In this document: positions 38,328-50,384 of the stretch, in pieces
Position numbering within the stretch: the stretch's first letter is position 1
How the letters are laid out: every line of letters starts with the position of its first letter
Source of the DNA: Hevea brasiliensis
Lineage: Eukaryota; Streptophyta; Magnoliopsida; Malpighiales; Euphorbiaceae
Length of the DNA stretch: 64,000 nucleotides
Direction: 5' to 3'
Assembly: GCF_030052815.1 (NCBI RefSeq)
Contig: NC_079499.1
Span: 81,197,183 to 81,261,182, forward strand
Program-made: the position numbers and the translations under genes
The notes under the pieces: generated by a model
The model's input: only the letters and a program-made list of their open reading frames with translations
Told to the model about the DNA's origin: nothing
Databases searched by the model: none

Positions 38328-41300
38328 TGTAACACCCCTTACCCGTCTACAGTATAACCGAGTAAGATATGTCACACAGTGTATCGGAACACCCTATTTT
38401 ATTTCAATCATTTTTATCCTTCCTAATTTATTTTTTTCATAGTTATGAAGTATAATTCGTGAAATATCATTCATTTAAGTAATTTATTGAAATTATAATT
38501 TATTTGAGGGTCCACAAATTTTATAGAAAATTCAGCAGAGTGCCAGCTAAAAATGGATAAAACAGTTCTTCAGAACCTGTGAAAAACACTTCCAAAATTT
38601 TCAATCAATCCCAAACTCCATTTCATCAACAAAATCTCAATATTTTTCAACAACATTTCCATTTCTCATTCATTCATTATATAGGATATTCATGTACAAG
38701 TCATAAATAAATATTCACTTTTTCATTCATAAACATAATTTTCACTATTTACATTGATAACAAAATACATTACATGAATCTCAATTTTATATGAAAAAAT
38801 AAAAGTTAATTACAAAATACCCAAAATGAAACCTAGTGTCCTACCAATGCACTAATGTCGGTGAGGTGACACGGACATTATGCAGAGCTGCAGAAAGTCT
38901 CACCCAGTCTGTGGTCTACTGGGCTCTCGGTCGGTTTCTCCAAAACCTACGCGTGGCAAAAAGTAGCGTTCTAAGCAATAATACTTTGTGGTGCCAATAA
39001 TAAAATAAAAAGAAATAACAGAAAATAAATATGCAGTGCATGTTCTGATGTCTTATGCAGACAATTTTTCAATCATTATTGGTAATCTTATTTATTTTGT
39101 ACTTGTTATATTCATAATTTTATTAAATTTATTCACTTTCATTTTTGGTTACCCAAATAACCTATACTAGATGACTGGACTGGATAAATGGGTAAACTGG
39201 CACTGAGTATCTAGTACCTCGGGCCGTCACACTATTGGTCACATATGTATCTCCCGGTGTGCAACAAAACAGCTAATAAACTGTAATAAACATTAGGCAC
39301 AAGGCCAAGTATCATCACAATGACAGAATGGCTAAAAGCCATAAAATCACAGAATGGCATATTGCCATGTGCAGTACTACTAACTAAACCCTATTGGCAT
39401 GTCAACCTATCCAAACCAATCTTGCTAGGTATACTAAGGCATGTTATACTTTTAAATTGTACAATTCTTGAAATTTAAGTTTAGGTGTTACTATTCATTT
39501 TATTAGTCAACTAAAATGTTGACTTTTGCATAGAAAATAGGTACATTGGTTCTAATACTCCCAACATACTACATTTTGCATTCTAAAATTGTTAGTATTG
39601 GTTGCTAATACCATTTCTAAGCTTAGTATTAATTATTCACAATTTTCAGATTTCAAGCCTTATGTTTACTGTTCCATTGGTCATTTATACAGTCGGAATT
39701 TGGCAAAGTTGTCTTCATGAAAGTTGTTCGTTATTTTGTCTAGTTACATTTCTTGTTTTGAATCACTCCATTTGGAGTTTTGTAGCTCAAGTTATGGCCT
39801 AAACACCATAACTGGCCGGATTGGACAAAATCCAAAATTCTGGGCAAAACTGGTTCTGCCAGGGTAACTTAAGTTTGGTTGGCAATTTGACTAGGTTATG
39901 GTCAAAATTTGGATTTGTTTTCTTCATAAAAGTTGTAGGTCTATGTCTCAGCTTTCTTCTGATAAAAATTTAGGTCAATTGGACCTTTCTACACTGAGTT
40001 ATAACCAAATGAATAAACACTATTCATTTAGTCATTTTGCCTAGGCAGAATGCAGGTCACCCAGATTAGGCAATTTTTTAGGTCAACTTGGTTTGGTTTT
40101 ATAGGCAAGGTTTCTATACCAAAGTTGCGCCATTATGTCTCTAGTTCCATGTCTAATAGGCCTTGCACCAATTGAACCTCTACAATTTCATTTATAATTG
40201 CCCAAACTTGCTGGACTCATGCTCAGTCCTGCAGATCAGCCAAGGTAGCTCACCCATACACAAATGCCAAGCCTCAACTCACTTCAATTCTTCATCATAC
40301 ATAGCCAAATGGTCACTAATTGACCATTTAAACTTTCATTTACCAACACATGAGCAAAACCGTAGGTTTTGTCCAAACCCTAACTCCATCAACTTCAATT
40401 CTTCATATACATGCAAGCAATAAATTAAGACATCTAATTCATATTCGATGGCAGCCATGGAAAACTATAAATTAATCTAATCAATGAAATCCTAACATAC
40501 TCTAAGGCCTCCAAAATTTTGAAGAGTGCATACTTATGGTTTTCTTTCCAATTCCTTGCAATTTTTGAGCTCAATCAAGTCCTTAAACATATATTGAAAG
40601 AAAGGAAGAGAGATTGGTTACTAACCTTTTAAGCAGAATTTTTCCACTCAAAATTCCTTCATTTTCTTTGGCTTTCTTGGCAGCCAAACACTTGCTCAAG
40701 ATGTAGAGACAAATTTTGTTGAAGTGGACTTAGGGTTTCAAGTGAGATTTGGGTGGGTTATAAAGTTTGGATAAGCTTTAATGGTGGTAAGGGTTAGGAG
40801 AAGTGTTTTGTTTGGCTGAAGGAAGGAGGAGAACTGAATTTTTTCTTTCTTTTTTCTTCCCATTTAGTCATTTTAAATGGGTTATAACCATGTGTCACCA
40901 TGTGATTGGGTGGAGGCATACTAATGACATCATGTGATGTCATAAATTCCCATTTAATTCATTTTTTTTCTTTTCTTTTCTACTCATTTTCAATTCAATT
41001 TTTAGTAATATTTATTCATATTTTATTTCATAATAATTATTTACTTAACTGGACAAGTCAGCCAAAAATCATCTCTGAAGACGAAATGACCAAAATACCT
41101 TCCGTTTGGCTTATTGAGCTAAAATTGTCTGTACCGATTAAAAAATTTTCCTAAGCATTTTTTTGGCATTCTAATGCCATAGGAACCTCAATGACCATTC
41201 TCTAGAGTCTCAAAAATTATTTTATAAATTTTCCCCTGGGGTCTAGGGCTCCTAGTTGCGAGAACTGCAACTTCCCACTGGGTTACCCATCACTAGGGCA

Positions 41301-41485
41301 CTGGCTCATTTAACTTAGTTGTATTTTATTTCTAAAATTTTTCTTAAATTTTTCTTATTAATATTTGAGTTAATTATGGCTCCTCACTTTAGTTTAAATG
41401 TTTTTCCAGACATTCTAGCTGTCTGGACCGATACCGGTAACTGGAACTGTAGAATGTACGGAGTTGCTACAGGAAGGGTGTTACA
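38328..41485 (-). mobile_element. solo LTR of chromovirus family A-like, minus strand
   Basis: On the minus strand it starts TGTAACACCCTTCC at 41485 and ends AAGGGGTGTTACA at 38328, 3158 bp. The 5-bp duplication gtttc flanks it at 38323-38327 and 41486-41490. No interior is present. The palindrome (40005-40031) and inverted TTGAC pair (39505-39524) are kept. The stem-loop region near 38951-38995 is partly decayed. Only 13 bases separate the G1 target duplication from it. Confidence 0.95.
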
Positions 41486-41490
41486 GTTTC

Positions 41491-41946
41491 TGTAGCTTTA
41501 AAACTTTACAATTAATAGTTCACATTTTAATAAACCTACTAGTTAGTTTATACCATTAAAATCTTAATTAAGTTGCCATCAATTGTAGCACAAATAACCC
41601 AAATGCCCTTAACTCTATTTCATTCTAAAAACAATTTAGTAGTTGTGATTTTATTTTCTTAGTAATTTAGTTCATGAGGTGTGGTTAAACCTATAACTTA
41701 GTCTCTATAGTTTCAAGACCAAGTAATTTAATTATTGACATTTAAATAAACCTATAACTTGCTCTTGTAGTTTTAAAATGTGAATCCCATTAAATTTTAA
41801 ATTTAAATTATAATTATTAAAAATATGAATAATTTTTTTGAGTTCCTTAAAAATTTTGATTAATTACAAAATCATCAAAATATTTTATAAATCGATCCTT
41901 AAATATTATAAATATTTACAAATGAGCCTTTGTATTTGTAAAATTC

Positions 41947-42014
<68 letters not shown>

Positions 42015-42768
42015 ACACTAAGTAGGGATAGCTCAGTGGGCTAATATCCTATCCAAATCCCTTCAATGGGGGTAGCCACGATTTACGAACCGTCGATTCA
42101 GATTTAATGAAATCATGAACTTGAACCAAACTGTCACGAAATGTTTTGAAAGGCAGTTTCTAAATCGTCGATTCTGGTTTGAGCACCGATTTAAAAGGGT
42201 TTGAATAGTAGCTCAAAAAATAACGATTCAAGATGATTTGGAGGACAGTTTGGAGGCGGTTTAAAGGAGGTTTAGAAAAAAAATTAGAGGAAAGTTTTAT
42301 TAATTTAGAATTAAGTTATATTTGTAAAAATATTTTAGTTTTCCTAAGAAATCTTTCAATCAAAATAAGATAAAAAAAAAAATTAAATTAATTTATCTTT
42401 AAGAAAAATTTAATAAGAAAATATTTGAACTTGATTTAAAAAATTAGAAATGAAATTAATTTCTAAAAAAAATTAAAAAAAGTGCATGAACTTAATTTTG
42501 CCTATGTTTTCTCTTAAGATTTTAAGGAATCAAAATTTCAAGTTCTATTACTTGTCCTTTTTTGAAAAATTATATAATAATTTGATAATTAAAAAATAAT
42601 ATAAAAGATAAAAAAATTAAAATAGAGGGTATTAGAAATTTTATTGAGGATATAAAATAATAACAAAGTAATTGAGATAGCATTGAAAATTTCAGTAAGT
42701 GTATAAAATATTAAAGTAAATAAATTTATTTTATAAACAGCAATTAAAAAAAATTATTGAATATATTA
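41491..42768. other. intergenic, AT-rich, no gene seen
   Basis: It holds diverged repeats of an acctataacttagt-like motif (about 41690-41800, with a further copy split by the G1 and solo-LTR insertions), a (TA)n tract, and a degenerate aaccgtcgatt-rich stretch at 42060-42260 that may be an old transposon end. No coding frame is credible. Confidence 0.45.
41950..42010. repeat. (TA)n microsatellite
   Basis: About 61 bases of uninterrupted alternating TA. Confidence 0.98.
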
Positions 42769-42776
42769 ATCAGAGG

Positions 42777-43996
42777 TAGGCCTGAGCAGTTTTTAATTTG
42801 AATCAAAAAATTAAATCAAACCTAAATAATTTAGTTTAATCAATTTGATTTTTCAATTCTTTCGTTATAATTTGATTATTATTTTTAATATTTTTATTAT
42901 TCAATTTGATTTGATTATTTTCATAAAAGATCACAGAAAAATCGAACTGAATCACTATACTACGTCGTTTAGAATGTGTATATAATACAAGGCACTGTCT
43001 GACCAAACCAAACTCCCTCTCCGCTGCTGTTGCTTCTTCACCTCTGTCTCTCTCTCTCCCCTCTCTTCTTCTTCTTCTTCTTATTTTAATCTTCTAACCT
43101 TGAGTATTGAGATTTTATAATACTTCTTTTGCCTTGCGACTCGCAAGGTGGCCTCCGAATTGGGTATCTTCTGCTGCTGCAATTCCTTCTCTAATCTATG
43201 TTGCTAGCTATCTCGCGACTAGCAAGGAGGCCTCGTAGTCTTTGTTTCTGTTGCTATTACTATTCCCTTGCTCTCGAAATCTTTGGTTAGATTTGAGGCA
43301 TTTAGGTGTTTGTGGTTGAGTTTTGTTTGTGTTGAAACCCAGTTGGCTTTGTTGATTTTTTTTTTAATTATTATTGATTAATTGGATTTGATAGGTTTTT
43401 GATCGTTGATTATGAGAAAATTTGAGTAACTATTACGCCTGCATATGGGTATGAATGTTTGATTTGTTTCTTTTTTATAATATTAAGTGTTGATTCTCAT
43501 AACTTTTTGATCTTTCATTGTTTGATTAGATTCTTTTTAATTAATTGTTATTGGTTTATGGGTATGAATAATGTTGAGTTTCTTACCTTCTTTGAGTTTC
43601 CATTGCAAGGAATTTAATAATGGAAATAGTTGAGAGTTTTCTGTGCACCACATTTACTATTGTTTTCAGATTTTTTAATTGCATTTTGGGTGCGAACTGC
43701 AAAGCATTATTCGTGCTTATTGCAACTTATAATTTTCTTATAATCAATTTTAAATATTTCAAAACCTAGGGAATAAATGGTTTTTGTGCAGATGAAGACT
43801 AATCATGGCGAAGACTCATCATGAGTTGACAGACAAATTGAACAACAAATTAATAGAATTAACCGAACCGATTTATTTTGATTTGATTTAATTAATTAAA
43901 ATCGATATGGTTTTGACTATAAAAAATAGCATTTTAGTTTTTGAATTTTTCAAATTCAATTAAGTTGGAAACCAGACTGACCATTTGTTTTGCCTA
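42777..43996. mobile_element. hAT-like non-autonomous DNA transposon with gene-like interior
   Basis: The left end is TAGGCCTGAGCAG and the right end TTTTGCCTA, giving short terminal inverted repeats TAGGC/GCCTA. The flanks are atcagagg (42769-42776) and attagagg (43997-44004), an 8-bp target duplication with one C/T difference, as expected for hAT elements. Both subterminal regions are rich in accgaacc-like and aaatcgaa-like motifs, common at hAT-type ends in plants. There is no transposase. The interior has a CT-rich stretch and an intron-acceptor-like tttgtgcag before ATGAAGAC near 43795, resembling a captured promoter/UTR. The ends are diverged, so the assignment is moderate. Confidence 0.5.
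43041..43083 (+). repeat. CT/CTT-rich tract
   Basis: A pyrimidine run (ctctctctctccc, then repeated ctt) of the kind found in plant 5' UTRs. It lies inside the hAT-like element. Confidence 0.85.
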
Positions 43997-44004
43997 ATTA
44001 GAGG

Positions 44005-45412
44005 ATATCAACAATTAATTTAAAATTAAATTAAATTTATTTTAATTATAATAACTTTAAAATAACTAAATAATCCTAAACAACTAAATAGTTTTTTAAA
44101 TATCCCAATTTTTTTTGCCCAAATGGACCAAGGTAGAACAAGATGTGTGGTTTATGTCTTAAGACTCTACATTTTGGGTTTAATTCTAAAGCTCACTTGC
44201 ATGAACCTTTTAAAAATTTTTGAAAAACTGAACAAATACATCAGATTTCATAGCTTTCAAGGGGCCTATAGAGAAAATTCCTAATTAGATGCAAATTCTG
44301 CTATTTACCAGAAACTAATAACTTATTAGAATCAAACTGATATTGGAACTCGTTATTTATCAAAAATACGAATCTCAAGTTAAAAGTAGTCATTGATATT
44401 GAAAACGGATACTTTTAAGATTGTTAATGGTGTTTAATAGGTCAAATAAGGAGAAATTTTTTTCCAAAATTTCAAAGAAGTATTGATGTCCTTTCAGGAC
44501 TCCTCTGTCCTCAAATTTAACTAGCATGAACCTTAATTGTTAACACTCTCAATAGAAAAGGGAAGAAAATGCAAAAGATTTTCTTACTGAACTCACAAGA
44601 CTCAGGTCGCTTACTTAATGATAAAAGAATAGCAATGAGCTTTTAGGAGAGCAATACTGGAGTCATCTTCAAGATTGTGAGCAATCGTAGTCGGTTTGTA
44701 CCAAAAAAATTTGAATGGTTTAGCTTTGCATGAACATTTTAAAATTTTTTAACAATTGATAAATCGCATCGGAATCAAATTAATATAATTCTTAATACCA
44801 CTGAGCTAAATTCATTGGTTAGACAATCTGCTCTTTAATTGAATAGAGTGCAAAGCTTTCAACTTATTGAAATTCCCATTTAACATTGAGTAGGTGCATG
44901 CGTGGGGGAAAAAAGAATTAATGCTTCAAAATAAGGTTAACAGGTTGCGAGAAGAAAAAGGACATTTTAAGTTTTGCGTGCAGAACTAATGGAACATCAA
45001 CACGGAAAAAGCTTTTCAAATGTGTGGCGCAGAAGAACTCCCTCAAGTATTTGTAGGGACTCATTCCAAATGCATTACATTAGCCTGCAATGCACAGATA
45101 GATAAATGTTGTCACGCCAACTCTATTTCTTGCCCCAACTATACCCTTCTCATGATTAACAAAAAATCCATTCATGATTTACCAATGCAGATAGTTTAAA
45201 CAAGCAAATTTGTGTTTTATGTAACACAAGTAATGAGCTTTTCAGAAATAAGCAATAATATATAAAGCATGATAATTACATTTTGTTTACCAACTGTGAG
45301 CCAACTAACTACTTTTTTATTCACAAAAAAGAATTGTTCAAGTTTCATTTTTAAAGCCAAACACACAAAAATTCTTCTTGTTAGGACTTGAAAATTTTTG
45401 CTTAGTCTATAG
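44005..45412. other. intergenic and upstream region of the lipid-transfer-protein gene
   Basis: AT-rich, with no coding frame I trust. A gcatgaac-nttttaaaa-type segment occurs twice, loosely (near 44200 and 44730). A TATA-like sequence at 45258-45267 lies about 150 bases before the ATG of the lipid-transfer-protein gene. Confidence 0.4.
45258..45267 (+). promoter_or_regulatory. candidate TATA box of the lipid-transfer-protein gene
   Basis: The sequence atatataaag lies about 150 bases upstream of ATG 45413. Position and sequence fit a plant core promoter, but the region is AT-rich and chance matches are common. Confidence 0.3.
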
Positions 45413-45694
45413 ATGACTCGCCTTGTGGCATTTCCAATTGTTATTCTCTTAGTTTCAAGATCAGTCATGCCTCAGATGCCACAGGATTTCATTGATTGTT
45501 TGAATGTGTTGGTATACTTTAGCTCATGCATAGGATTTATCAATGGACGATTGCAAGAACCAACATGGAATTGTTGTATGGGAGTACAGGAACTCAATAG
45601 GTTAGCAACGCAGAATCATGATACGCAGAGGATCTGTCAATGTATTGAACTTGTTGCAAGATTAGGAGATCCACCTTTCCTTCTTGCCAATATC
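45413..45694 (+). pseudogene. non-specific lipid-transfer protein (type-I-like), cut by a retrotransposon
   Basis: From ATG 45413 the product has a short hydrophobic leader (MTRLVAFPIVILLVSRSV, a likely secretion signal) and then the eight-cysteine fold of plant lipid-transfer proteins. Six cysteines are present with spacing C-x9-C-x14-CC-x19-C-x-C, matching type I. Such proteins are secreted and carry lipids in the wall or cuticle. After LLANI (codon 94) the sequence switches to the start of a chromovirus LTR at 45695, so cysteines 7 and 8 and the C-terminus are missing. Read-through adds 15 LTR-encoded residues before a stop. The remaining 3' part should lie beyond the chromovirus, right of the window. 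There is no stop or frameshift in the preserved part, so the insertion may have been the inactivating event. Confidence 0.85.
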
Positions 45695-48600
45695 TGTAAC
45701 ACCCTCCCGGTAGCAACTCCGTACATTCTACTGTTTCGGTGATCGGTGTCGGTCCGGATAGCTAGAACGTTCGGAAAAATATTTAAACTAAAGTGAGGAA
45801 CCATAATTAACTCAAATATTAATAAGAAAAATTTAGAAAAAATTTTAGAAATAAAATACGACCAAGTTAAACGAGCCGGTGCCCTAATGATAGGTAACCC
45901 AGAGGGAAGTTGCGGTTCTCGCAACTAGGAGCCCTAGATCCGGGAAAAAATTATAAAATAATTTTTGGGACTCCAGAGAAGGGTCATTGAGGTTCCTATG
46001 GCATTAGAATGCCAATAAAATATTTAGAAAAATTTTTCAATTGGTACAGACAATTTTGACCCGTTAAGCCAAACGGAGGGCATTTTGGTCATTTCGCCTT
46101 CAAAGGTGATTTTTGGCCGACTTGTCCAATTGAGTAAATAATTATTATAACATAAAATATGAATTAACATTATTAAGAATTAAATTGAAAATGAGTAGTG
46201 ATGAAAAGAAAAGAAAAATAAAATAAATGCTCATTTATGACATAATGTGATGTCATTTAAAAAGCTACCACCAATCATATGTAAACAACCAATTAACTAA
46301 CTAATAAAAGAGATAAATGAAGACCAAAGAATTAAAAAAAAACAGCAGCCATCTTCTTCCTCCCATACCAGCCGAAACATGCCCTAGACCAACCTCCATT
46401 GATTTTTCAATCAAAGCTCAATTTCCCTCTTTATTTCACTACTAAACCCTAAACACCTTTCATTAAAACTTGTCCATACCTCTTGGGGTAGTGTTTGGCA
46501 GCCAAGAAAAGTAAAGGAAGTGAAGTTCAAGCTTGGAAAAATCTGCCCTACAAGAGGTTAGTGCACATATACACCTAAAGCTCTTTATTTCTATGTTATA
46601 GACTTGAAATAAGTAAGAATTTGTAACTAAAATGAATAAAAACTATGTGTATGCATGCCATGAATTTCGGCGTCCCTAAGGAAGGAATGAGTTTGATTGT
46701 TTTAATGGACTTAGAATGAATTGGAGATTATGTTTAAGGTGTATATACACATATATAATGAATGAAAGTGTTTAACTAGGTGTATGGGTGAATGGAAATA
46801 GGAAATTAGGGTTTTGGGAGTGAAAATTTGGACTTGGCTTATGAAATTGTTAAAGAACATTCTAATGATCAATTAGTGACCATTTGAGGTAAGTTGACCA
46901 TAATTTGGACTGAAATATAGCATGGCAAACTGAAATGTGTATGCTGCCTAGTGAGTGCAGCAGGGTGGCTGTGATTCCAGCCCACTTAGACAGCCATAAC
47001 TTTAGCTGTGTAGGTTCAATTGGTGTTTGGCCAATTGGACATGAAACTAGACATATAATGGCACAATTTTGCTGAAGAAATCATGCCCAAAAGACCAAAG
47101 CAAGTGGACCAAAAGTTGGCCCCAATCCGGATACCCTGCAAGCAGATTCTGTAGAATGACCAAATGAATAGTAACTGTTCATTTGGCCATAACTCACTGT
47201 AAAATGGTCCATTTGACCTGAAATTTTTACAGCAACAAGATAAGATATAGACAAACAACTTTCATGAAGAAATCTACCCCAAATTATGACCAGAACCTAT
47301 CCAACAAAGCACTCACAGTCACTGTTCATTATACTGTAGATTTGGTAAATTCTGCAGTTTTCCAATCCGGCCAGCTGTTGTTTTTGGACCATATCTGGAG
47401 CTACAAAACTCCAAATGGAGTGATTCAAAAAAAGAAATTTAACTAGACGAAATAAGGAACAACTTTCATGTTTACTATTTCCTCAAATTTCCACTGTAAC
47501 AGTCCCTAATGGAACAGTAAATTTATGATACAAAAACTGAAAATTCTGCCCCTTAGTGCTAAGTTTGGAAATGGATTTGGTGATTAATTCTAACAAGTTT
47601 TAAATGCAAAATGTGGTACATTGGGAGTGTTAAAACCAATACACCTATTTTCTATCCAAAAGTCAACATTTTTGTTGACTAATGAAGTGAATAGTGACAC
47701 CCAAAACTTGAAATTCACAAATTGACGAATTTTAAAGTATCAAATGCCCTAGTATACCTAACAAGATTGATTTGGATAGTTTGGCATGCCAATAGGGTTC
47801 AGTTAGTAGTACTGCACATGGCATTATGCCATTCTGTGATTTTATGGCTTTTAGCCATTTTGATATTGTGTTGAGACTTGGCCTTGTGCCTAATATTATT
47901 TACAGCTTGTTAGCTGTTACATTGCCGGGAGATACATATGTGACCGATGGTGTGACGGCGAGGTACTTGATACCCGGTGCGGTTGCCCGTTTATCCATCG
48001 ATCGTCAAAGATAGGTTACTTGGGCAACCAAATGAATGAAAATGGACAAAGTTAAAGAAATAAATGAATATAACAAATACAAAACAAATAAGACATATAC
48101 ATTCAATACATATTTATTTTCTGTTATTTTCTTTTATTTTATTATTACACCACTAAGCATCATTGCTTAGCGCGTTGCTTTTGCCACGCGTAGGTTCTGG
48201 AGATACCGATCGTGAGCCCAGTAGACCGCAGACTGGGTGAGTCCATCCTGCAGTTCTGCACAGTGGCCGTGTCACCTCACCATCTACAGTGCATTGGTAG
48301 GACACTAGGCTTCATTTTGATATTTTGTAATTGATTTTTATTTTCCTTTGTGTAAATGAAACTTATGTAATGTATTTTGATTTTCATGTAAATAATGAAA
48401 ATTGTGTTTGTGAATGGAAAAGTGAATATTTATCTGTGACTTGTACATGACTATTACATGAGCTGAATGATTGAGAAACGAAATTGAAAAATATTGAGAT
48501 TTTGATATTGGAGTTTGAGATGATTGAATATGAATATTGGAAGTGTTTTTCACAGGTTCCGAAGAACTGTTTTCTCCATTTTTAGCCGATACTCTGCCGG

Positions 48601-48784
48601 ATTTTCTATAAAATTTTCGAAACCTCAAATAAATTATAATTTCGATAAATGGCTCAAATATATTATATTTCATAAGTTACATTCAAAACCATGATAAAAA
48701 TTAATTAAGGTATAATAGAGTGTGCCAGTACACCGTGTGACATTGCTTACTCGGGTATACTGTAAACGGGTAAGGGGTATCACA
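45695..48784 (+). repeat. 5' LTR of A2
   Basis: 3090 bp, starting TGTAACACCCTCCCGGTAGC and ending GGGTAAGGGGTATCACA. It is related to the family A LTRs but shorter and diverged around 47760-48010, where the 21-bp repeat cluster is replaced by a related ggcattatgcc-rich stretch. It contains the palindrome (47160-47186, one mismatch), an inverted TTGAC pair (47661-47680), a stem-loop pair (48153-48190) and TATAAAA (48607-48613). Confidence 0.92.
48153..48190 (+). promoter_or_regulatory. paired stem-loops in LTR (A2)
   Basis: CTAAGC pairs with GCTTAG. CGCGT then pairs with ACGCG. The second stem differs in sequence from family A (GCGCGA/TCGCGC) but stays paired. Confidence 0.65.
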
Positions 48785-48789
48785 TTTAG

Positions 48790-48801
48790 TGGTATCAGAA
48801 C
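48790..48801 (+). other. primer-binding site, tRNA-Met type (A2)
   Basis: TGGTATCAGAAC, with one change from the consensus (C-terminal GC to AC), lies five bases after the LTR. Confidence 0.88.
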
Positions 48802-48911
48802 ATGGTTTAGGCGTTTCTGGGCCTAGATTGAGTCCATACCATGCATTGCATTTGTAAGAGTCGAGGTGACACTAATGCAGATCTGTTTGTCTTTCTTATT
48901 TTGAATAGGAT

Positions 48912-50384
48912 ATGGACCCTACATCACAGAGAGCAGTTGAGGAGGAAATGGAGAGTCATGCTCCACCTGCAGCAGCTGAGACTGGGGGTATGGGAGAACC
49001 TGCTCCGCCAGCTCAAGCAGAGCCTGCTCAGCCTCCACAGGCCATGTTTCAGCAAATGGCCAAATTCTTCAGACAAATGGCTGGAGTAATGCCAGCTCCA
49101 CCACCACCACCACCTCCACAACCGAAATCACACCTGGAAAAATTGAGAAAATTTGGAGAAGTGGACTTCTTTGGCAAGAGAGAAGATGATTCTGTTGCAG
49201 CCGAGAATTGGTTGAACAGAACAGGCAGAGTCTTAAAACAACTCCACTGCACCCCAGAAAAAAACCTAGAAGCTGCCATATCTCTGTTGCAAGATGATGC
49301 TTATGAGTGGTGGGATACTGTGTCCAGTGAAGTACAGCCAGAAATAGTAACTTGGGACTTCTTTCTCTCCGAATTTAAGAAGAAATATGTGAGTACTGTA
49401 TACCTAGAAGAGAGAAGAAGGGAATTCATTAACCTGAGGCAGAGGCAGCTGTCAGTGGCCGAGTATGAGAAGGAATTCGTTAGATTGAGCCAATACGGAA
49501 GGGAGATAGTCCCTAATGAGGCCGAAAGATGTAAGAGATTTGAAAAGGGACTAAATGACAACATAAAGATCATGATCACTGCCTTGGGAATTACAGACTT
49601 TACCAAGTTAGTGGAAGCTGCAATAAAGGTTGAAAAAGTAAGAATAAGTGAACAGACTAGAAGGGAGAGACAGCAGAAGAGGGGCCCAGGTCAGTCTAGT
49701 TCATCTCCTGCACCAGGAAAGAAGTTCAAGGGTCCATCTGCACAGAGTTCAGGCCAGCCACAAGGTCAGGGTCAGTCTCAGGGGCCCAGGCCACAGTTTA
49801 CCCCTAGGAGAGGTCAGTCCACACCATCAGTTGGCAGCTCTCCAGGGATGGGGTTCAGGGGACCAGCCCCAGCATCTTCTGCATGTCCACACTGTCTGAA
49901 ATGGCATAAGGGAGAGTGTTGGAGAGTAACTGGTGCCTGCTTAAGGTGTGGGTCAACAGAGCATCAGTTGAAGAACTGTCCACGCAGAACTACTACAGCT
50001 GCTCCAACACAAGCAGACAGGCCTACCCCTGCACCACAAAGGGGTAGGAAATCTGGCAAATCTGAGGCAGTAGGACCATCACAGAGGCCTGCATCTGAGC
50101 CAGCAGAGAGGCCAGATAACAGACCACCTGCCAGAGCCTATGCCATTAGAGCCCAGGAGGAGCAAGATGCCCCGGACGTCATCAGGGGTACGTTCTCCCT
50201 CTACAATACACCTGTGCATGCATTGGTGGATCCAGGATCCACTCATTCATACATCTGCATCAACTTACCCGTAGAAAGGGGGATACTAGTAGGGGAGAGT
50301 GACCAAGACATTCTGGTCACTAATCCATTGGGCCATAGTGTAGTGGTGAACAAAGTATACAAGGGTTGCCCATTAAGGATTTAG
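48912..50384 (+). CDS. A2 gag-protease, 490-codon open frame
   Basis: The longest intact coding region in the window. Residues 1-75 are Pro/Ala/Gln-rich, with a run of prolines near 65-70. A Retrotrans_gag capsid domain spans roughly 85-230 (AYEWWDTV at about 130; FINLRQRQLSVAEYEKEFVR). A basic Gln/Ser/Pro linker follows. Then comes an intact CCHC zinc knuckle at about 343 (CLRCGSTEHQLKNC), and the protease active site VDPGSTHSYI at about 440. It would form particles, bind RNA and cleave the polyprotein. The frame ends at a TAG (50382-50384), but the same frame continues into pol, so the stop probably replaces a Gln codon. The start is the first ATG after the leader and is well supported by the domain order. 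Confidence 0.9.
   Translation: MDPTSQRAVEEEMESHAPPAAAETGGMGEPAPPAQAEPAQPPQAMFQQMAKFFRQMAGVMPAPPPPPPPQPKSHLEKLRKFGEVDFFGKREDDSVAAENWLNRTGRVLKQLHCTPEKNLEAAISLLQDDAYEWWDTVSSEVQPEIVTWDFFLSEFKKKYVSTVYLEERRREFINLRQRQLSVAEYEKEFVRLSQYGREIVPNEAERCKRFEKGLNDNIKIMITALGITDFTKLVEAAIKVEKVRISEQTRRERQQKRGPGQSSSSPAPGKKFKGPSAQSSGQPQGQGQSQGPRPQFTPRRGQSTPSVGSSPGMGFRGPAPASSACPHCLKWHKGECWRVTGACLRCGSTEHQLKNCPRRTTTAAPTQADRPTPAPQRGRKSGKSEAVGPSQRPASEPAERPDNRPPARAYAIRAQEEQDAPDVIRGTFSLYNTPVHALVDPGSTHSYICINLPVERGILVGESDQDILVTNPLGHSVVVNKVYKGCPLRI

Noticed and set aside
42024..42040. GGGATAGCTCAGTGGG, which resembles a tRNA 5' end / box A
   Set aside because: No box B at the right distance and no cloverleaf can be drawn. 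A SINE head is possible, but I see no tail or target duplication.
41838..42044. Open frame with a long Ile-Tyr repeat
   Set aside because: It is a translation of the (TA)n microsatellite.
45695..45742. Read-through of the lipid-transfer protein into the LTR, giving a new cysteine right after LLANI
   Set aside because: The cysteine comes from the LTR terminal TGT and falls short of the usual spacing to cysteine 7. The frame ends a few codons later.
49049..49606. Antisense frames over the A2 gag
   Set aside because: They are shadows of a strong coding frame on the other strand with clear domains.
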